Shown here: positions 17,974-27,415 of the stretch, piece after piece | Numbering within the stretch: position 1 is the first letter of the stretch | Layout of the letters: each line of letters opens with the position of its first letter | Assembly (NCBI RefSeq): GCF_000526395.1 | Contig: NZ_JAFZ01000001.1 | Location: 496,001-560,000, forward strand | Source of the DNA: Aminobacterium mobile DSM 12262 | GTDB taxonomy: Bacteria > Synergistota > Synergistia > Synergistales > Aminobacteriaceae | DNA: 64,000 nucleotides | Reading direction: 5' to 3' | Program-made: the position numbers and the translations under genes | The notes under the pieces: model-generated | Told to the model about the DNA's origin: nothing | The model's input: the letters and a program-made list of their open reading frames with translations, nothing else | Databases searched by the model: none

Positions 17974-19158
17974 ATGAGTCTTGAATTTTTACATGAGATG
18001 GCTAAAAAAAGGTACGAAGAGCTTGTTGCTATACGTCGAAAAATTCATGAGCACCCTGAACTTGATTTTGAGTGTGAACAAACAGCTCTTCTTATAGAGA
18101 AAAAACTTGATGAAGTGGGTATTCAGCATTTTAGAGTTGCCAAAACAGGAGTAGTTGGCGTATTGCGAGGGAGAAAAGAAGGCAAAACCGTTGCTTTTCG
18201 CGCAGACATGGACGGTTTGCCTGTATGTGAAGGAACAAAAGCTCTGTATTCTTCAAAAATAGAGGGGAAGATGCATGCGTGTGGACATGATGTTCATGTG
18301 GCTTCTCTGTTGGGGGCTGCTGGAATATTGGCAGAGTCTCGCAATACCTTCGATGGGACAGTAAAGTTTTTCTTTCAGCCTGCAGAAGAGACAGATGGAG
18401 GGGCTCTTCCCATGATAAGCGAAGGAGTAATGGAAAACCCTCTCGTAGATGGAGTCTTTTGTCTCCATTGCGATCCACAGCTCTCGGCAGGCTCTATTGG
18501 AGTAGGGTATGGTAAGTTCAGGGCGGCTTCTGATATGTTTCATATCACCATTCATGGGAAAGGAAGTCATGGCGCTCAGCCTCATCGTGGAATTGACGCT
18601 ATAGCTATTGGTTCAGAGATGATATCGGCTCTTCAGCAGATTGTAAGCAGAAGAACGTCTCCTTTTGATCCTGTAGTGGTGACAGTAGGTTCTTTCCATG
18701 GGGGGACAGCTGGAAATATTATTGCGGAAGAGGTGGAAATGAGAGGCATTGTTCGTACTATGGATCCCGATACCCGCTTGAAAGTACGAGCTTTAGTCCG
18801 CTGCATAGCGCAGAATATTCCAGATACACTGGGAGCCGTTGGAGAAGTTGTCTTTACTGAAGGATACCCCAGCCTGATTAATGATGAGAGCATGACAGAC
18901 CTCGTTGCAGATGTGGGGAGAGAGGTCCTTGGCCGGGAAAAGGTTTTCATTATGAAAGAGCCGGAGATGGGTGTAGATGATTTTGCTTACTTTTTGCAGA
19001 AAGCTCCTGGTTCATACTTTGTATTAGGGACCGGTAATAAAGAAAGAGACATAACATACCCTCTCCACAGTCCTTTCTTTGATGTAGACGAACAATGTCT
19101 TCCAGTAGGAGCCTCTGTATTAGCGGCTATAGCTCTTCGATTTTTGAGTAAGCCATAA
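17974..19158 (+). CDS. M20D-family amidohydrolase (N-acyl-amino-acid / hippurate hydrolase type)
   Basis: About 394 residues. Zinc-dependent hydrolase that removes acyl groups from amino acids. Family motifs: HEHPELDF near residue 25, RADMDGLPVCEG, HACGHDVHVASLLGAA with metal-binding His and Asp, QPAEETDGGALPMI with the catalytic Glu, and the dimerisation-domain HGKGSHGAQPHRGIDAI. The start at ATG 17974 is preferred because GGAGGG precedes it; an upstream GTG at 17956 has no ribosome binding site. Convergent with the HD-domain gene, only 5 nt between stop codons. One of four M20 genes in the window. Exact substrate unknown. Confidence 0.92.
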   Translation: MSLEFLHEMAKKRYEELVAIRRKIHEHPELDFECEQTALLIEKKLDEVGIQHFRVAKTGVVGVLRGRKEGKTVAFRADMDGLPVCEGTKALYSSKIEGKMHACGHDVHVASLLGAAGILAESRNTFDGTVKFFFQPAEETDGGALPMISEGVMENPLVDGVFCLHCDPQLSAGSIGVGYGKFRAASDMFHITIHGKGSHGAQPHRGIDAIAIGSEMISALQQIVSRRTSPFDPVVVTVGSFHGGTAGNIIAEEVEMRGIVRTMDPDTRLKVRALVRCIAQNIPDTLGAVGEVVFTEGYPSLINDESMTDLVADVGREVLGREKVFIMKEPEMGVDDFAYFLQKAPGSYFVLGTGNKERDITYPLHSPFFDVDEQCLPVGASVLAAIALRFLSKP

Positions 19159-19163
19159 TAAAA

Positions 19164-20387
19164 TTACCAAAAGAAATCGAAGAGCTGTCCTACGGGAAAG
19201 CCATAGAGTTTTTTATTGGCATATCGAGAGTAGAGTTTCCTTTTTGCCTCGTCCAGAGCAGGAGAGGTAATACCGGTGCGCATAGACAGCGAGGCCTCTA
19301 CAAAAGCGGAAAGTTTGTCGCAGGCCTCGATTATTTTCCCATCAATAGGGTTATATTCGTCTTTATTTTGCGAGCTATCCAGCTCCCGATCTTCTAGGTT
19401 CGTGGGAATCTTATCTCCCTCCAGCCATATACGGTTACAAAATTCGTCTTCTGTAAAGTACCTGATTTCAGGCCTCCAGTCTATGGGGATGAGGGGGTAA
19501 ATTTTTTCTTCCATAGCTTGACGCTCATATTCCTTTATGAGATCGTCAAGTCCTTCCACAGAATTTTTTACGGGGGAAATAATGTCTCGAGTTAGAACCT
19601 CGGGGAGATCATGAAACAGCCCTCCATAAAAATTATTATAGAGTCGCCTAGGACATGCACCTATTTCAATAGACATAAAGTAAGATAAAATTGCGACAAT
19701 GAGCAAGTGCCCAAGAACAGATGTTTCAGGAACTCTTGGGGTTTGAGCCCAGCGTTTTTGGAAACGGAGCTGCCCTACAAGAGCTATAAAGCCATAAATA
19801 CCTTTTTGCGAGTCAGGAAGCTCTCGGCCAAGGAGCATGGTTTTTACCGCACCTAAGTCGTCGTGTTCTTTTATTTGTCGGTTAATTTCGTCTCTCGTTC
19901 CTTCTATACCATAAAGAGGACGGCTCCATTCGTAGATATAATCGAATTCCCATTTTGTCGCAAGATAGTGTGCTGCTTTTAGAATGCGGCGCTCGAGATG
20001 TATGGAAGGAGACTCGTCTAAAAGATAATCTCTGAACCGTTCTAGAAGCTGAGGTCTTAAAGATTCCAGCTCATGTTTAAAACGATCTATAACCCAGAGA
20101 TTAAGTTTATCTCTCTCTATCTTATGGCCCATTAATTTATGGAATACAGGTGGTTTAATATCAGTAAGAATAACTCGGTGGAGAAATTCAAATATTCCTC
20201 CCTCTATGAGGGCATGCCATTGTATGGTTGTCCCCTGATCTTCCTCATGCCTTGCAATAACGTAAGCTATAATCATTTTATGAGCCTGTTTAGCGAGTTC
20301 TGTAAATTGAATTGGCCTGGGATGGTCGTTCCATCGCTCGATGCTGGCCGCGGAAAAAATTCTTTCTATGAGAGATCGATTGATCAT
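19164..20387 (-). CDS. HD-domain phosphohydrolase
   Basis: About 407 residues, soluble. The C-terminal half carries the metal-dependent HD pattern: H in VLGHLLIV, HD in GLFHDLPEVLTRDIISPVK, and a later D in EACDKLSAFVEA. The HDxPEVLTxDIxxPVK stretch closely resembles the nucleotidase YfbR, which removes phosphate from deoxynucleoside monophosphates. The N-terminal half has a similar helical pattern (AYVIARHEED) but no clear HD. Nucleotide phosphohydrolase activity is an inference. GAAGGGGTG precedes the ATG. Divergent from the amidohydrolase gene at 20532. Confidence 0.85.
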   Translation of the reverse strand: MINRSLIERIFSAASIERWNDHPRPIQFTELAKQAHKMIIAYVIARHEEDQGTTIQWHALIEGGIFEFLHRVILTDIKPPVFHKLMGHKIERDKLNLWVIDRFKHELESLRPQLLERFRDYLLDESPSIHLERRILKAAHYLATKWEFDYIYEWSRPLYGIEGTRDEINRQIKEHDDLGAVKTMLLGRELPDSQKGIYGFIALVGQLRFQKRWAQTPRVPETSVLGHLLIVAILSYFMSIEIGACPRRLYNNFYGGLFHDLPEVLTRDIISPVKNSVEGLDDLIKEYERQAMEEKIYPLIPIDWRPEIRYFTEDEFCNRIWLEGDKIPTNLEDRELDSSQNKDEYNPIDGKIIEACDKLSAFVEASLSMRTGITSPALDEAKRKLYSRYANKKLYGFPVGQLFDFFW

Positions 20388-20531
20388 AACAGGAGTACAC
20401 CCCTTCCTGATTGTAGGAACATCTAAACAAGCATACTTGAAGGAATTATAACACCTCTTGCTTCCAGAGAATGTCGAAGGTACACTTTTGTGGAGCGTAT
20501 ACAGAAAACGACGTATTTAGGAGGGAATTTT

Positions 20532-21689
20532 ATGAAAGCCATAGTCTCGGCAACTATTGAAACTGTAACAGGAGATGCAATTGAGAATGGAACGATTCTT
20601 TTCGATAACACAGGAATTTTAGCAGTGGGAGAAGGACTTGTCCCGCCAGAAGGAGCGGATGTTATAGATGGGAAAGGTTTGTTTGTTTCCCCAGGTCTTG
20701 TAGATGCTCATACACATCTCGGTGTTTTTGTTCAGGGCTACCCTGAGAGCATGGCTGATGGAAACGAGAAAACCAATCCTCTAACTCCTCAACTTCGAGT
20801 ACTTGATGCAGTGTATCCTCATGATCCGGGATTTGTGGATGCTCTCTCTGGAGGAGTTACCTGTGTCCAAGTGTTACCTGGCAGTGCGAATGTGGTAGGT
20901 GGGCAGGGTGCTATTTTAAAGACCCGTGTCGACGTAGTAGATAAAATGGTGGTACAGGCTCCTTCCGGAATGAAAGCTGCTCTTGGTGAAAATCCGGTGC
21001 GCGTTTATGGAGAAAAATCAAACACACCCATGACCCGTATGGGGAGTGCTTCTCTTATGCGCCAGGCTTTGAATGATGCCTTGAACTATAGAGAAAAAAA
21101 GGAAGAGGCGGAGCGAAAAGGGGATTTTTTTGAGAAAAACTTGGGGATGGAAGCATTGCTTCCTGTTATTGAAAAAAAGATGCCGCTTCGTGTCCATTCT
21201 CACCGAGCCGATGATATTGCTACGGCTATTCGTATCGCAGAAGAGTTTCAAATTCTTTACACCATAGAGCATTGTACAGAAGGCCATCTTATGGCACCAT
21301 ATCTTGCTGAAAAAAATGTAATGGCAGCAGTAGGTCCCACCCTTGTAGGGAGATCGAAGCTCGAGTTGAAAAATAAGAGCTGGGAGACATTGACGGCTCT
21401 TTACAACGCAGGGGTGCATTTCTGCATCATTACAGACCATCCTGTTATTCCTATTGACCAGTTTATAGTTTGTGCCTCTCTTGCCTGCCATGCGGGTCTT
21501 CCTCGTGAGGTGGCGTTGAAGGCAGTGACTCTCTGGGGTGCTGAGCATCTTGGTATTGCAGATAAGGTGGGCTCTCTGGAAGCCGGGAAAGATGCAGACA
21601 TAGTCCTTTGGGATGGAGATCCTTTGGATGCCCGATCTCATGTGCTTAAAACCTTTATTGATGGAGAAGAGGCCTATTCACTCTCATAA
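20532..21689 (+). CDS. Metal-dependent amidohydrolase (imidazolonepropionase-like superfamily)
   Basis: About 385 residues. TIM-barrel amidohydrolase with the N-terminal metal motif VDAHTHLG, further His ligands in RVHSHRADD and IEHCTEG, a later Asp in IITDHPV, and the C-terminal composite-domain signature GSLEAGKDADIVLWDGDPL. This group includes prolidases, imidazolonepropionase and aryldialkylphosphatase-like enzymes; the substrate cannot be told from sequence. The ATG at 20532 follows GGAGGG; an open extension to 20490 has no such site. Shares a terminator with the convergent larB gene. Confidence 0.9.
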   Translation: MKAIVSATIETVTGDAIENGTILFDNTGILAVGEGLVPPEGADVIDGKGLFVSPGLVDAHTHLGVFVQGYPESMADGNEKTNPLTPQLRVLDAVYPHDPGFVDALSGGVTCVQVLPGSANVVGGQGAILKTRVDVVDKMVVQAPSGMKAALGENPVRVYGEKSNTPMTRMGSASLMRQALNDALNYREKKEEAERKGDFFEKNLGMEALLPVIEKKMPLRVHSHRADDIATAIRIAEEFQILYTIEHCTEGHLMAPYLAEKNVMAAVGPTLVGRSKLELKNKSWETLTALYNAGVHFCIITDHPVIPIDQFIVCASLACHAGLPREVALKAVTLWGAEHLGIADKVGSLEAGKDADIVLWDGDPLDARSHVLKTFIDGEEAYSLS

Positions 21690-21700
21690 ATAAAATGCAA

Positions 21701-21732
21701 GGAGAGGCTTATGTTGTACATAAGTCCTCTCC
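21701..21732. terminator. Bidirectional terminator between amidohydrolase and larB
   Basis: GGAGAGGCTTATGT paired with ACATAAGtCCTCTCC, one bulged T, loop TGT. T-runs are weak on both sides. Confidence 0.7.
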
Positions 21733-21761
21733 TGCGGTTTCCCCTGAAAAAGCGGGCAAAG

Positions 21762-22517
21762 CTATTTTTGTGTTGCCTGGAGAACAATGCGCCCAGCGAG
21801 GTAACCGGCACCTAATCCATTATCGATATTAACGACTGCTACTCCTGTGGCGCAAGAATTAAGCATAGTCAGCAAAGGCGCAATTCCCCCTAAGTTAGCA
21901 CCGTACCCAGTACTAGTTGGAACCCCTATGACCGGGCATGAAACTAAACCGGCTAAGACGCTCGGAAGGGCTCCCTCCATACCTGCAACGGCTACGATGG
22001 CCAGGGATGTTTGGAGGGTTTCGATGTGAGCGAGCAAACGATGTAGCCCTGCTATGCCTATGTCGTAAAGTCGTTTGGGAGTGCACCCCATATACTCGGC
22101 AGTAACGGCTGCTTCTTCTGCTACAGGGACATCGCTGCTTCCTGCGCTAATGATAGCGAGCCCTAGTACGGGCTCTATTTTTCGACGTTTTATGCCGATG
22201 ATCCTAGCTTTTTCATGATAATGCGCATCAGGAAGAATGTTGGCTACAACTTTATATTGTTCCAATGTTGCTCTGGAAAATAATATATTTTCATTGCTGT
22301 CAGAAAGGGCCTCAGCAATAGTTTGCAGCTGTTCCTCACTTTTGTTCGGACAATAAACAATCTCAGCAAATCCTTTCCTGAGAGCTCTATGAGTGTCGAG
22401 CTTCACTTCTCCCAAATCTTGAAAAGGCAAGGTTTTTACATGCTGGATAAAAGTATCTGCGTCTAAGGTTCCTTCGCGAAGTTGTTGTATCATTCTTTTC
22501 AGATCGGAGTCATTCAT
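21762..22517 (-). CDS. larB: Nickel-pincer cofactor biosynthesis protein LarB
   Basis: About 251 residues, family length. LarB carboxylates and hydrolyses nicotinic acid adenine dinucleotide to give the first intermediate of the nickel-pincer nucleotide used by lactate racemase and related enzymes. The C-terminal half is PurE-like: GLAIISAGSSDVPVAEEA, AVAGMEGALPSVLAGL, then PTSTGYGANLGGIAPL. The N-terminal part has the LarB-type VYCPNKSEEQL region. The start at 22517 is chosen because GGTGATC sits just before it; an in-frame ATG at 22529 is possible. LarC and LarE genes are not in the window, so this copy is separated from its pathway partners. Confidence 0.93.
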   Translation of the reverse strand: MNDSDLKRMIQQLREGTLDADTFIQHVKTLPFQDLGEVKLDTHRALRKGFAEIVYCPNKSEEQLQTIAEALSDSNENILFSRATLEQYKVVANILPDAHYHEKARIIGIKRRKIEPVLGLAIISAGSSDVPVAEEAAVTAEYMGCTPKRLYDIGIAGLHRLLAHIETLQTSLAIVAVAGMEGALPSVLAGLVSCPVIGVPTSTGYGANLGGIAPLLTMLNSCATGVAVVNIDNGLGAGYLAGRIVLQATQK

Positions 22518-22606
22518 TTTGATCACCATAGCTTTCTTTTGAAAAAATAGTAATTAAGAGCTATTGTACAGACAAGAGAGAGGTAAAAACAAGGAGGCTT
22601 TTCCCC

Positions 22607-23020
22607 ATGGCAGAGACAGTTTTTCGAGCCTTTTCTAAGTTTGACGAGTGGCAAGGCAGGAAATGTGCTTGTATTGTATGGGTTCCCCTTAGAGCAGAGC
22701 GTATTCGTATCGCTCCATATCCTTTTTTGTTACAAAATTATAATGTTATTCCGCGGCACATTGCTTCTATGGCAAAAGGATATGCCGATGAGTTTCTTGG
22801 GCTTGATGAATTTGTTTTATTTAAATGTTTTATGAAGGAAAAACGTGGTATTTTTGTGGAGTCTCTTGAATACAAGCTGCCTCTTCAATGGCAGGATAAA
22901 CGTGGCAATCCTTGCATTCCTCTTCGTTGTGATCCTTCGTGGGAAAAAATTTTTTCGGTCAAGGGCGACGAGGTTATAAATTTGCCTTTTGAAGTGGATG
23001 GATACTGGCATATTCTATAA
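22607..23020 (+). CDS. Hypothetical protein, 137 residues
   Basis: Not recognised. Strong AAGGAGG ribosome binding site, 9 nt gap to ATG, and its own terminator just after the stop codon, so it is a real single-gene unit. The product is soluble, aromatic and Lys/Arg-rich, with cysteines at CACIVW and NPCIPLRC but no pairwise metal motif. Divergent from larB. Confidence 0.75.
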   Translation: MAETVFRAFSKFDEWQGRKCACIVWVPLRAERIRIAPYPFLLQNYNVIPRHIASMAKGYADEFLGLDEFVLFKCFMKEKRGIFVESLEYKLPLQWQDKRGNPCIPLRCDPSWEKIFSVKGDEVINLPFEVDGYWHIL

Positions 23021-23028
23021 AAAGGGGG

Positions 23029-23058
23029 CCGGGGAGTATTTACACTCCCCGGTTTTGT
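23029..23058 (+). terminator. Terminator after the 137-residue gene
   Basis: CCGGGGAGT paired with ACTCCCCGG, loop ATTTAC, then TTTTGTTG. Confidence 0.88.
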
Positions 23059-23063
23059 TGTTG

Positions 23064-23089
23064 GAAGGGCGGTTGGGAACCCGCCCTAA
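23064..23089 (-). terminator. Terminator-like hairpin after the iron alcohol dehydrogenase gene
   Basis: AGGGCGG paired with CCGCCCT around an eight-base loop, positioned 20 nt past the stop codon of the minus-strand gene. Weak T-run, so partly dependent on the neighbouring hairpin. Confidence 0.55.
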
Positions 23090-23109
23090 CTTAATATATC
23101 TTCTGTGCT

Positions 23110-24327
23110 TTATCGAGCAGAATAAGAAGTCATAGATTCTTTATAGATCGTCCGAATAGTGTCTCTGGAAGCAGGCACTGGCGCTACGCTCAATAACCCA
23201 TCGAGAGAAGGGGTGGTCATGGCCAACTCTGTAAGTCGGTCCAAATCTTCTTCCTTATACCCTTCGTCAGCTAATTTAGATGTTACCCCGAGGTCAAAGA
23301 GCCATTTTTCTACTGCTTTTGCCACTTTCTCTGCTTCTGCAGGTTCTCCTTTAAGGATCCCAACGACAGGTGTAAAAAGAGCAGCAAGAACTTCTGGCTG
23401 GGCAGGATAGATTTGCTTTAAAACTGCTGGTAAAAGCATGGCCAGCCCTAACCCATGAGCAAGATTTGGTTTGACAGCGGAAAGAGGGTGCTCCAAAGCA
23501 TGAGTAAAGTGAAGCAACCCGTTATCAAAGCTTATCCCGGCTATAAGGGAGGCATAGAGCAAAAAGTACCGGGCTGTTAAATCTGTAGGATGTTGCAATG
23601 CTTGAGGTAAATATGTAGATACTAGTCGGACAGTTTCCTGTGCGAGAAGGATGGAGTAAGGACTTGCTACAACAGAAGTAGCAGCCTCCACCACATGATT
23701 AACGGCATCAATAGAGACATATCGAGTCTGGTCTGGGGAAAGGCCCGTCATGAGAGCCGGATCGTCAATGGCATAAAGAGGATATATGCAATCATAGGCA
23801 ATAGCTGGCTTATACTCTTTCTCTGGAATGCTCACTACTGCAAAACGATCTACTTCTGTTCCTGTCCCGTGGGTTAAATTGATAGCAACGATAGGCGCTG
23901 CTTTAGCGGGAATAAAAGTAAGTTCAAAAAGCTCCCGTGCCGTTTTATGAGGGTACTCCATAAGAATTGCTGCGCTTTTTCCTGCATCTATGGGGCTTCC
24001 CCCTCCAATGGCAATAACTCCCTGGGCTTTGAATTGAAGTCCCATCTGAGTGGCCTCATCCACCGAATCTGCGGTAGGGTTAGGTGTTACTTTATCGTAT
24101 AGAACATAATCTATGCCGTGTTTTTTAAAGGCAGCTATTACGTAATTCCAAGCCCCTGTTTTCTTATAAGAGCTATGCCCTGTTACGCAGAGAACTCGCT
24201 TTATACCCTGAGAGGCGAGGGCCTCTATAATGTCATCTATTTTTTTAATGGCGCCAACTCCTAAATAGGCTGTGGTTCTCGTTCTGATCTCTCTAATTTC
24301 GTTAATAGCAACTTTATGGTCCCACAT
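23110..24327 (-). CDS. Iron-containing (type III) alcohol dehydrogenase
   Basis: About 405 residues. NAD(P)-dependent oxidoreductase interconverting alcohols and aldehydes, with one iron per active site. Nucleotide-binding stretch AIGGGSPIDAGKSAAI near residue 105. Iron ligands are visible in SIDAVNHVVEA (Asp and His), HALEHPLSA and LAHGLGLA. Good start with AGGGGTG before the ATG. Single-gene unit. In amino-acid fermenters such enzymes dispose of reducing power by making alcohols; the substrate is not determined by sequence. Confidence 0.93.
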   Translation of the reverse strand: MWDHKVAINEIREIRTRTTAYLGVGAIKKIDDIIEALASQGIKRVLCVTGHSSYKKTGAWNYVIAAFKKHGIDYVLYDKVTPNPTADSVDEATQMGLQFKAQGVIAIGGGSPIDAGKSAAILMEYPHKTARELFELTFIPAKAAPIVAINLTHGTGTEVDRFAVVSIPEKEYKPAIAYDCIYPLYAIDDPALMTGLSPDQTRYVSIDAVNHVVEAATSVVASPYSILLAQETVRLVSTYLPQALQHPTDLTARYFLLYASLIAGISFDNGLLHFTHALEHPLSAVKPNLAHGLGLAMLLPAVLKQIYPAQPEVLAALFTPVVGILKGEPAEAEKVAKAVEKWLFDLGVTSKLADEGYKEEDLDRLTELAMTTPSLDGLLSVAPVPASRDTIRTIYKESMTSYSAR

Positions 24328-24458
24328 TCTTTTTCACCCCTTGTGAAAGTTATATTTTTCACCAGCAACGAGAGAAGATTACCATTGCAAAAAAGAGCTG
24401 TCAATGGGACTCAAGATATATATCGTATAAAGAATACATTAAATAAGGAAGAAAAGAG

Positions 24459-24500
24459 AAGAGGGGCTAGAAAGGAAGAAAAGAGTTAGCCCCTCTTTTA
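24459..24500. terminator. Hairpin terminator after the minus-strand M20 gene
   Basis: AAGAGGGGCTA paired with TAGCCCCTCTT around a 17-base loop. It lies 11 nt past the end of the M20 gene, with T-rich flanks. Confidence 0.75.
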
Positions 24501-24507
24501 TTTCATG

Positions 24508-25689
24508 TTAATAAGAGAGAAATTCTTTTTTTATAGCCTCACAAAATAGAGGGTCGGTAAAGCATCGGAGCGCAGCTCTTCCTAATATTTGAGCGCCAAT
24601 TTTCAACATTTCCTTTGCTCGTGGTGTTGTGACTGCTTGTGCGAATTCTCGTGTATGATGAGGTATTTGCATGTCTGTAATAGAGAGTAGAGGTTGCAAG
24701 GCTGGACAATGTTGACTTACATTGCCCATGTCGCTTGACCCGCCAGCGCCGGGAGCTGGGGTTGTAGATATGCCGCATTCGGCAAACACTCCCTCCATCA
24801 TGTCTTCAGCAGCCTTATTGGGACGCATTTCGTGGAAACTAAATTCTACATTCTTCCATTCAACTTCTGTTTCGGTGGCTAGAGCCACTCCTTGAGCACA
24901 TTTAAAGACTTTTTGCAAAACAATGTCTAGATATTTTCTATCTGGAGCTCTGAAATAGAACTTGGCTGAGGCCAAATCTGGAACAATGTTTGGTGCTTCT
25001 CCGCCTTTTGAAACGATGCCATGCATTCTGACTCCTGGCTTTACATGTTGACGTAGCATATCGATACTATGAAAGAAAAGTTGGACGCCGTTAAGGGCAT
25101 TGCGCCCTTCCCACGGAGCTCCAGCGGCATGAGCAGTTTGTCCTGTAAAGGTGAATTCAATGGCATCCATTGCTAGAGACCGATAAGGTACATAACTTAC
25201 ATTATCATTGCAATGGATCATCATGGCTAAGTCCATAGAATCAAAAATCCCCTTTTCTGAAAGAGTCACTTTAGCGCCGTTTGTTTCTTCCGCCGGAGTC
25301 CCTATTACAAAAAGAGTTCCAGTAGAAAGAGATCTCATGAGAGGGGAAAGAGAAAGTCCGGCCAAGAGAGTCATGGAACCATGAAGGCAATGTCCACATC
25401 CATGGCCTATTTCAGGTAACGCATCGTATTCTGCCAGAAGGGCTACGTGGGGCGTCTCCTTCCCTTTTTTGCCACAGAAAGCGGTTGGAATGTCACTGTA
25501 AGGATATTCTGTTTCGAAATGAGCTTGGGCGAGAAGATCGTTCATTTTTCGGCTCGCTTCAAATTCCTGTTCACCTAATTCAGGGTGAGAGGCCATATAT
25601 AGGTTCAATTTCCATACAGTTTCTACGTTTTTCTCTATGGTCGTGTCCAGAGTAGAGATAAGCTCTTTGTATTTATTCAATTCGTTCAA
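24508..25689 (-). CDS. M20-family amidohydrolase (AbgB/PM20D2-like)
   Basis: About 393 residues. Metallopeptidase-like hydrolase of N-acyl or aminobenzoyl-peptide type. Motifs: MASHPELGEQEFEA near residue 32, LLAEYDALPEIGHGCGHCLHGSM with metal ligands, and GTPAEETNGAKV with the catalytic Glu. Later marks are GQTAHAAGAPWEGRNALN and the C-terminal GGSSDMGNVSQ. This subgroup cleaves p-aminobenzoyl-glutamate or dipeptide-like amides in known cases; the substrate here is unknown. Terminator at its end, no close partner gene. Confidence 0.92.
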   Translation of the reverse strand: MNELNKYKELISTLDTTIEKNVETVWKLNLYMASHPELGEQEFEASRKMNDLLAQAHFETEYPYSDIPTAFCGKKGKETPHVALLAEYDALPEIGHGCGHCLHGSMTLLAGLSLSPLMRSLSTGTLFVIGTPAEETNGAKVTLSEKGIFDSMDLAMMIHCNDNVSYVPYRSLAMDAIEFTFTGQTAHAAGAPWEGRNALNGVQLFFHSIDMLRQHVKPGVRMHGIVSKGGEAPNIVPDLASAKFYFRAPDRKYLDIVLQKVFKCAQGVALATETEVEWKNVEFSFHEMRPNKAAEDMMEGVFAECGISTTPAPGAGGSSDMGNVSQHCPALQPLLSITDMQIPHHTREFAQAVTTPRAKEMLKIGAQILGRAALRCFTDPLFCEAIKKEFLSY

Positions 25690-25857
25690 CGAAAAAGCCT
25701 CCTTTTGTTTATATGAAGAATAATCCTATCACATGATGTGGCCTACTCCTACCTCTTCTATTAAGAGATATACTATTTTTGATCTTATTGCTGTTTCAAA
25801 GTAAAATTATCATCGGCCAGTATTTTTGAACTGGACCCTCACTATTTGGAGGAAAGT

Positions 25858-27360
25858 ATGAACACAAAGGCAACAAGGCTAGATCAGGTAATTATGAACA
25901 GGCTGAAAAAAGACTGGGCAGAACCTATCCTTTGGTGGAGCGGTGAGTGGTGGACAGGAGAGGATATTGCATGTTTAGCTGCTCAGTATAGGCAAAGTTT
26001 GGGAGATGCAGGGTTCGGGAAAGGGCATCGATTGGCTGTAATGATGCCTAATTCTCCAGCTGTATTGGCGCTTTCTTTAGCTGCTTGGGCACTGGGTGGT
26101 GCCGTAGCTCCTATCAATACTCGAGCGGGAGTTCCCACGACTCTTGGGATCTTAGAGCTTATTGATCCTTTTGCGGTTATAATGTCTGAAAAGATGGAGG
26201 AATTGGAAGAAGCTCTGGCTTCAAAGGAGATCCCTTTCTTTGTTTCTCCTCTTGATGCGGCCCTTCCGCATATATCGGGACGCCAGTCTGTGGTAGGCGA
26301 TGAAGAATTAGCTGTAATTTTTGCTACGTCTGGCACAACTGGCCGGCCAAAAGCTGTGCCTTTGAGCCACTCTAATTTGATTCATAATGCCACGACGGTA
26401 TTTGAAGAGTTGACGGAGTTGGCCGAAGGGGACGTCTTCCTTAATGTGCTGCCCAACTTCCACTCTTTTGGCTTTACAGTAGCGGGGGTAATGCCCCTGC
26501 TCTGTGGTATGAAACAGACTATTTTGCCCTCTTTTCTTCCACCCCATAAGACGCTAGAGGCTATTTGTGTGTCGAAAACAAATGTTTTGCTTGTAGTTCC
26601 CACAATGCTTTCTTTCCTGCTTTCTTCTATTGACCACGGTGCTCCTAAACCTGATCATGTGAAGCTTATTATAAGTGGGGGAGATAAGCTGAACATACAG
26701 TTAGACTCAAAAATCAAGGAATATTTTGGGGTGGGTGTGCTTGAAGGGTATGGATTGACAGAGTGTTCTCCCGTTGTATGTGTAAATCCGTCTTATGCCA
26801 AGCGAAAACTTGGAACTGTCGGTCCTTTTATTTCTGGATATCAGTGGAAACTTGGAAATGAACATGGGGAAGATGTAAAAACTTCCAAGGAAGGAGTTTT
26901 ATGGGTTCGAGGAAGCTCTGTCGCGGCTGAATATTTTAGAGATCCTGAAAAGTCGGCGGGGCGTTTCGATGGAGGATGGTTCAACACAGGTGATTATGTT
27001 CAGATTGACGAAGACGGGTATGTCAGAATCCTCGATAGGGTGACAGATATTATTATTGTTGGAGGATTTAACGTTTATCCCCAGGAAGTGGAGGCTATAC
27101 TTCAGACCCACCCGGCAATAGAGCAAACTGTTGTAATAGGAATTCCCCATCAGATTAACGGAGAGGTTCCTAAAGCGTATGTAAAAAAAGCGCCAGGAAT
27201 TGCCTTATCTCCAAGAGATGTAATTGATTTCTGCAAAAAACATTTAGCTCATTATAAGGTGCCGCGGAGCGTAGAATTTATAGACGCATTTCCTCTCTCA
27301 AGTACAGGAAAGATACTTCGTCGCCTTCTGAGGAAAAAAGAAGAGGTAAAACACTCATAA
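25858..27360 (+). CDS. AMP-forming acyl-CoA synthetase / acid-CoA ligase
   Basis: About 500 residues, family-typical. Activates a carboxylic acid to acyl-AMP and then to acyl-CoA. Core motifs: FATSGTTGRPKAVPLSHSN (phosphate loop, near residue 150), GYGLTECSPVV, GGWFNTGDYVQIDEDGY, RVTDIIIVGGFNVYPQEVE (hinge), and the C-terminal STGKILRRLLRK with the catalytic lysine. GGAGGAAAG precedes the ATG. Single gene followed by a strong terminator. The chain length of the substrate cannot be judged; aryl or medium-chain acids from amino-acid breakdown are reasonable guesses. Confidence 0.92.
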   Translation: MNTKATRLDQVIMNRLKKDWAEPILWWSGEWWTGEDIACLAAQYRQSLGDAGFGKGHRLAVMMPNSPAVLALSLAAWALGGAVAPINTRAGVPTTLGILELIDPFAVIMSEKMEELEEALASKEIPFFVSPLDAALPHISGRQSVVGDEELAVIFATSGTTGRPKAVPLSHSNLIHNATTVFEELTELAEGDVFLNVLPNFHSFGFTVAGVMPLLCGMKQTILPSFLPPHKTLEAICVSKTNVLLVVPTMLSFLLSSIDHGAPKPDHVKLIISGGDKLNIQLDSKIKEYFGVGVLEGYGLTECSPVVCVNPSYAKRKLGTVGPFISGYQWKLGNEHGEDVKTSKEGVLWVRGSSVAAEYFRDPEKSAGRFDGGWFNTGDYVQIDEDGYVRILDRVTDIIIVGGFNVYPQEVEAILQTHPAIEQTVVIGIPHQINGEVPKAYVKKAPGIALSPRDVIDFCKKHLAHYKVPRSVEFIDAFPLSSTGKILRRLLRKKEEVKHS

Positions 27361-27381
27361 AAATCCGGTCTGAGAAAAGCA

Positions 27382-27407
27382 GGGGCCCCTCCTTTCCGAG
27401 GGGCCCC
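27382..27407. terminator. Bidirectional terminator
   Basis: Ten-pair stem GGGGCCCCTC/GAGGGGCCCC with a six-base loop between two convergent genes. Only short T-rich flanks. Confidence 0.8.
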
Positions 27408-27415
27408 CTTGTTCT

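Noticed and set aside
21018-21641. 207-codon frame on the minus strand inside the amidohydrolase gene
   Set aside because: A shadow of the strongly supported plus-strand gene, with no ribosome binding site or recognisable motif.
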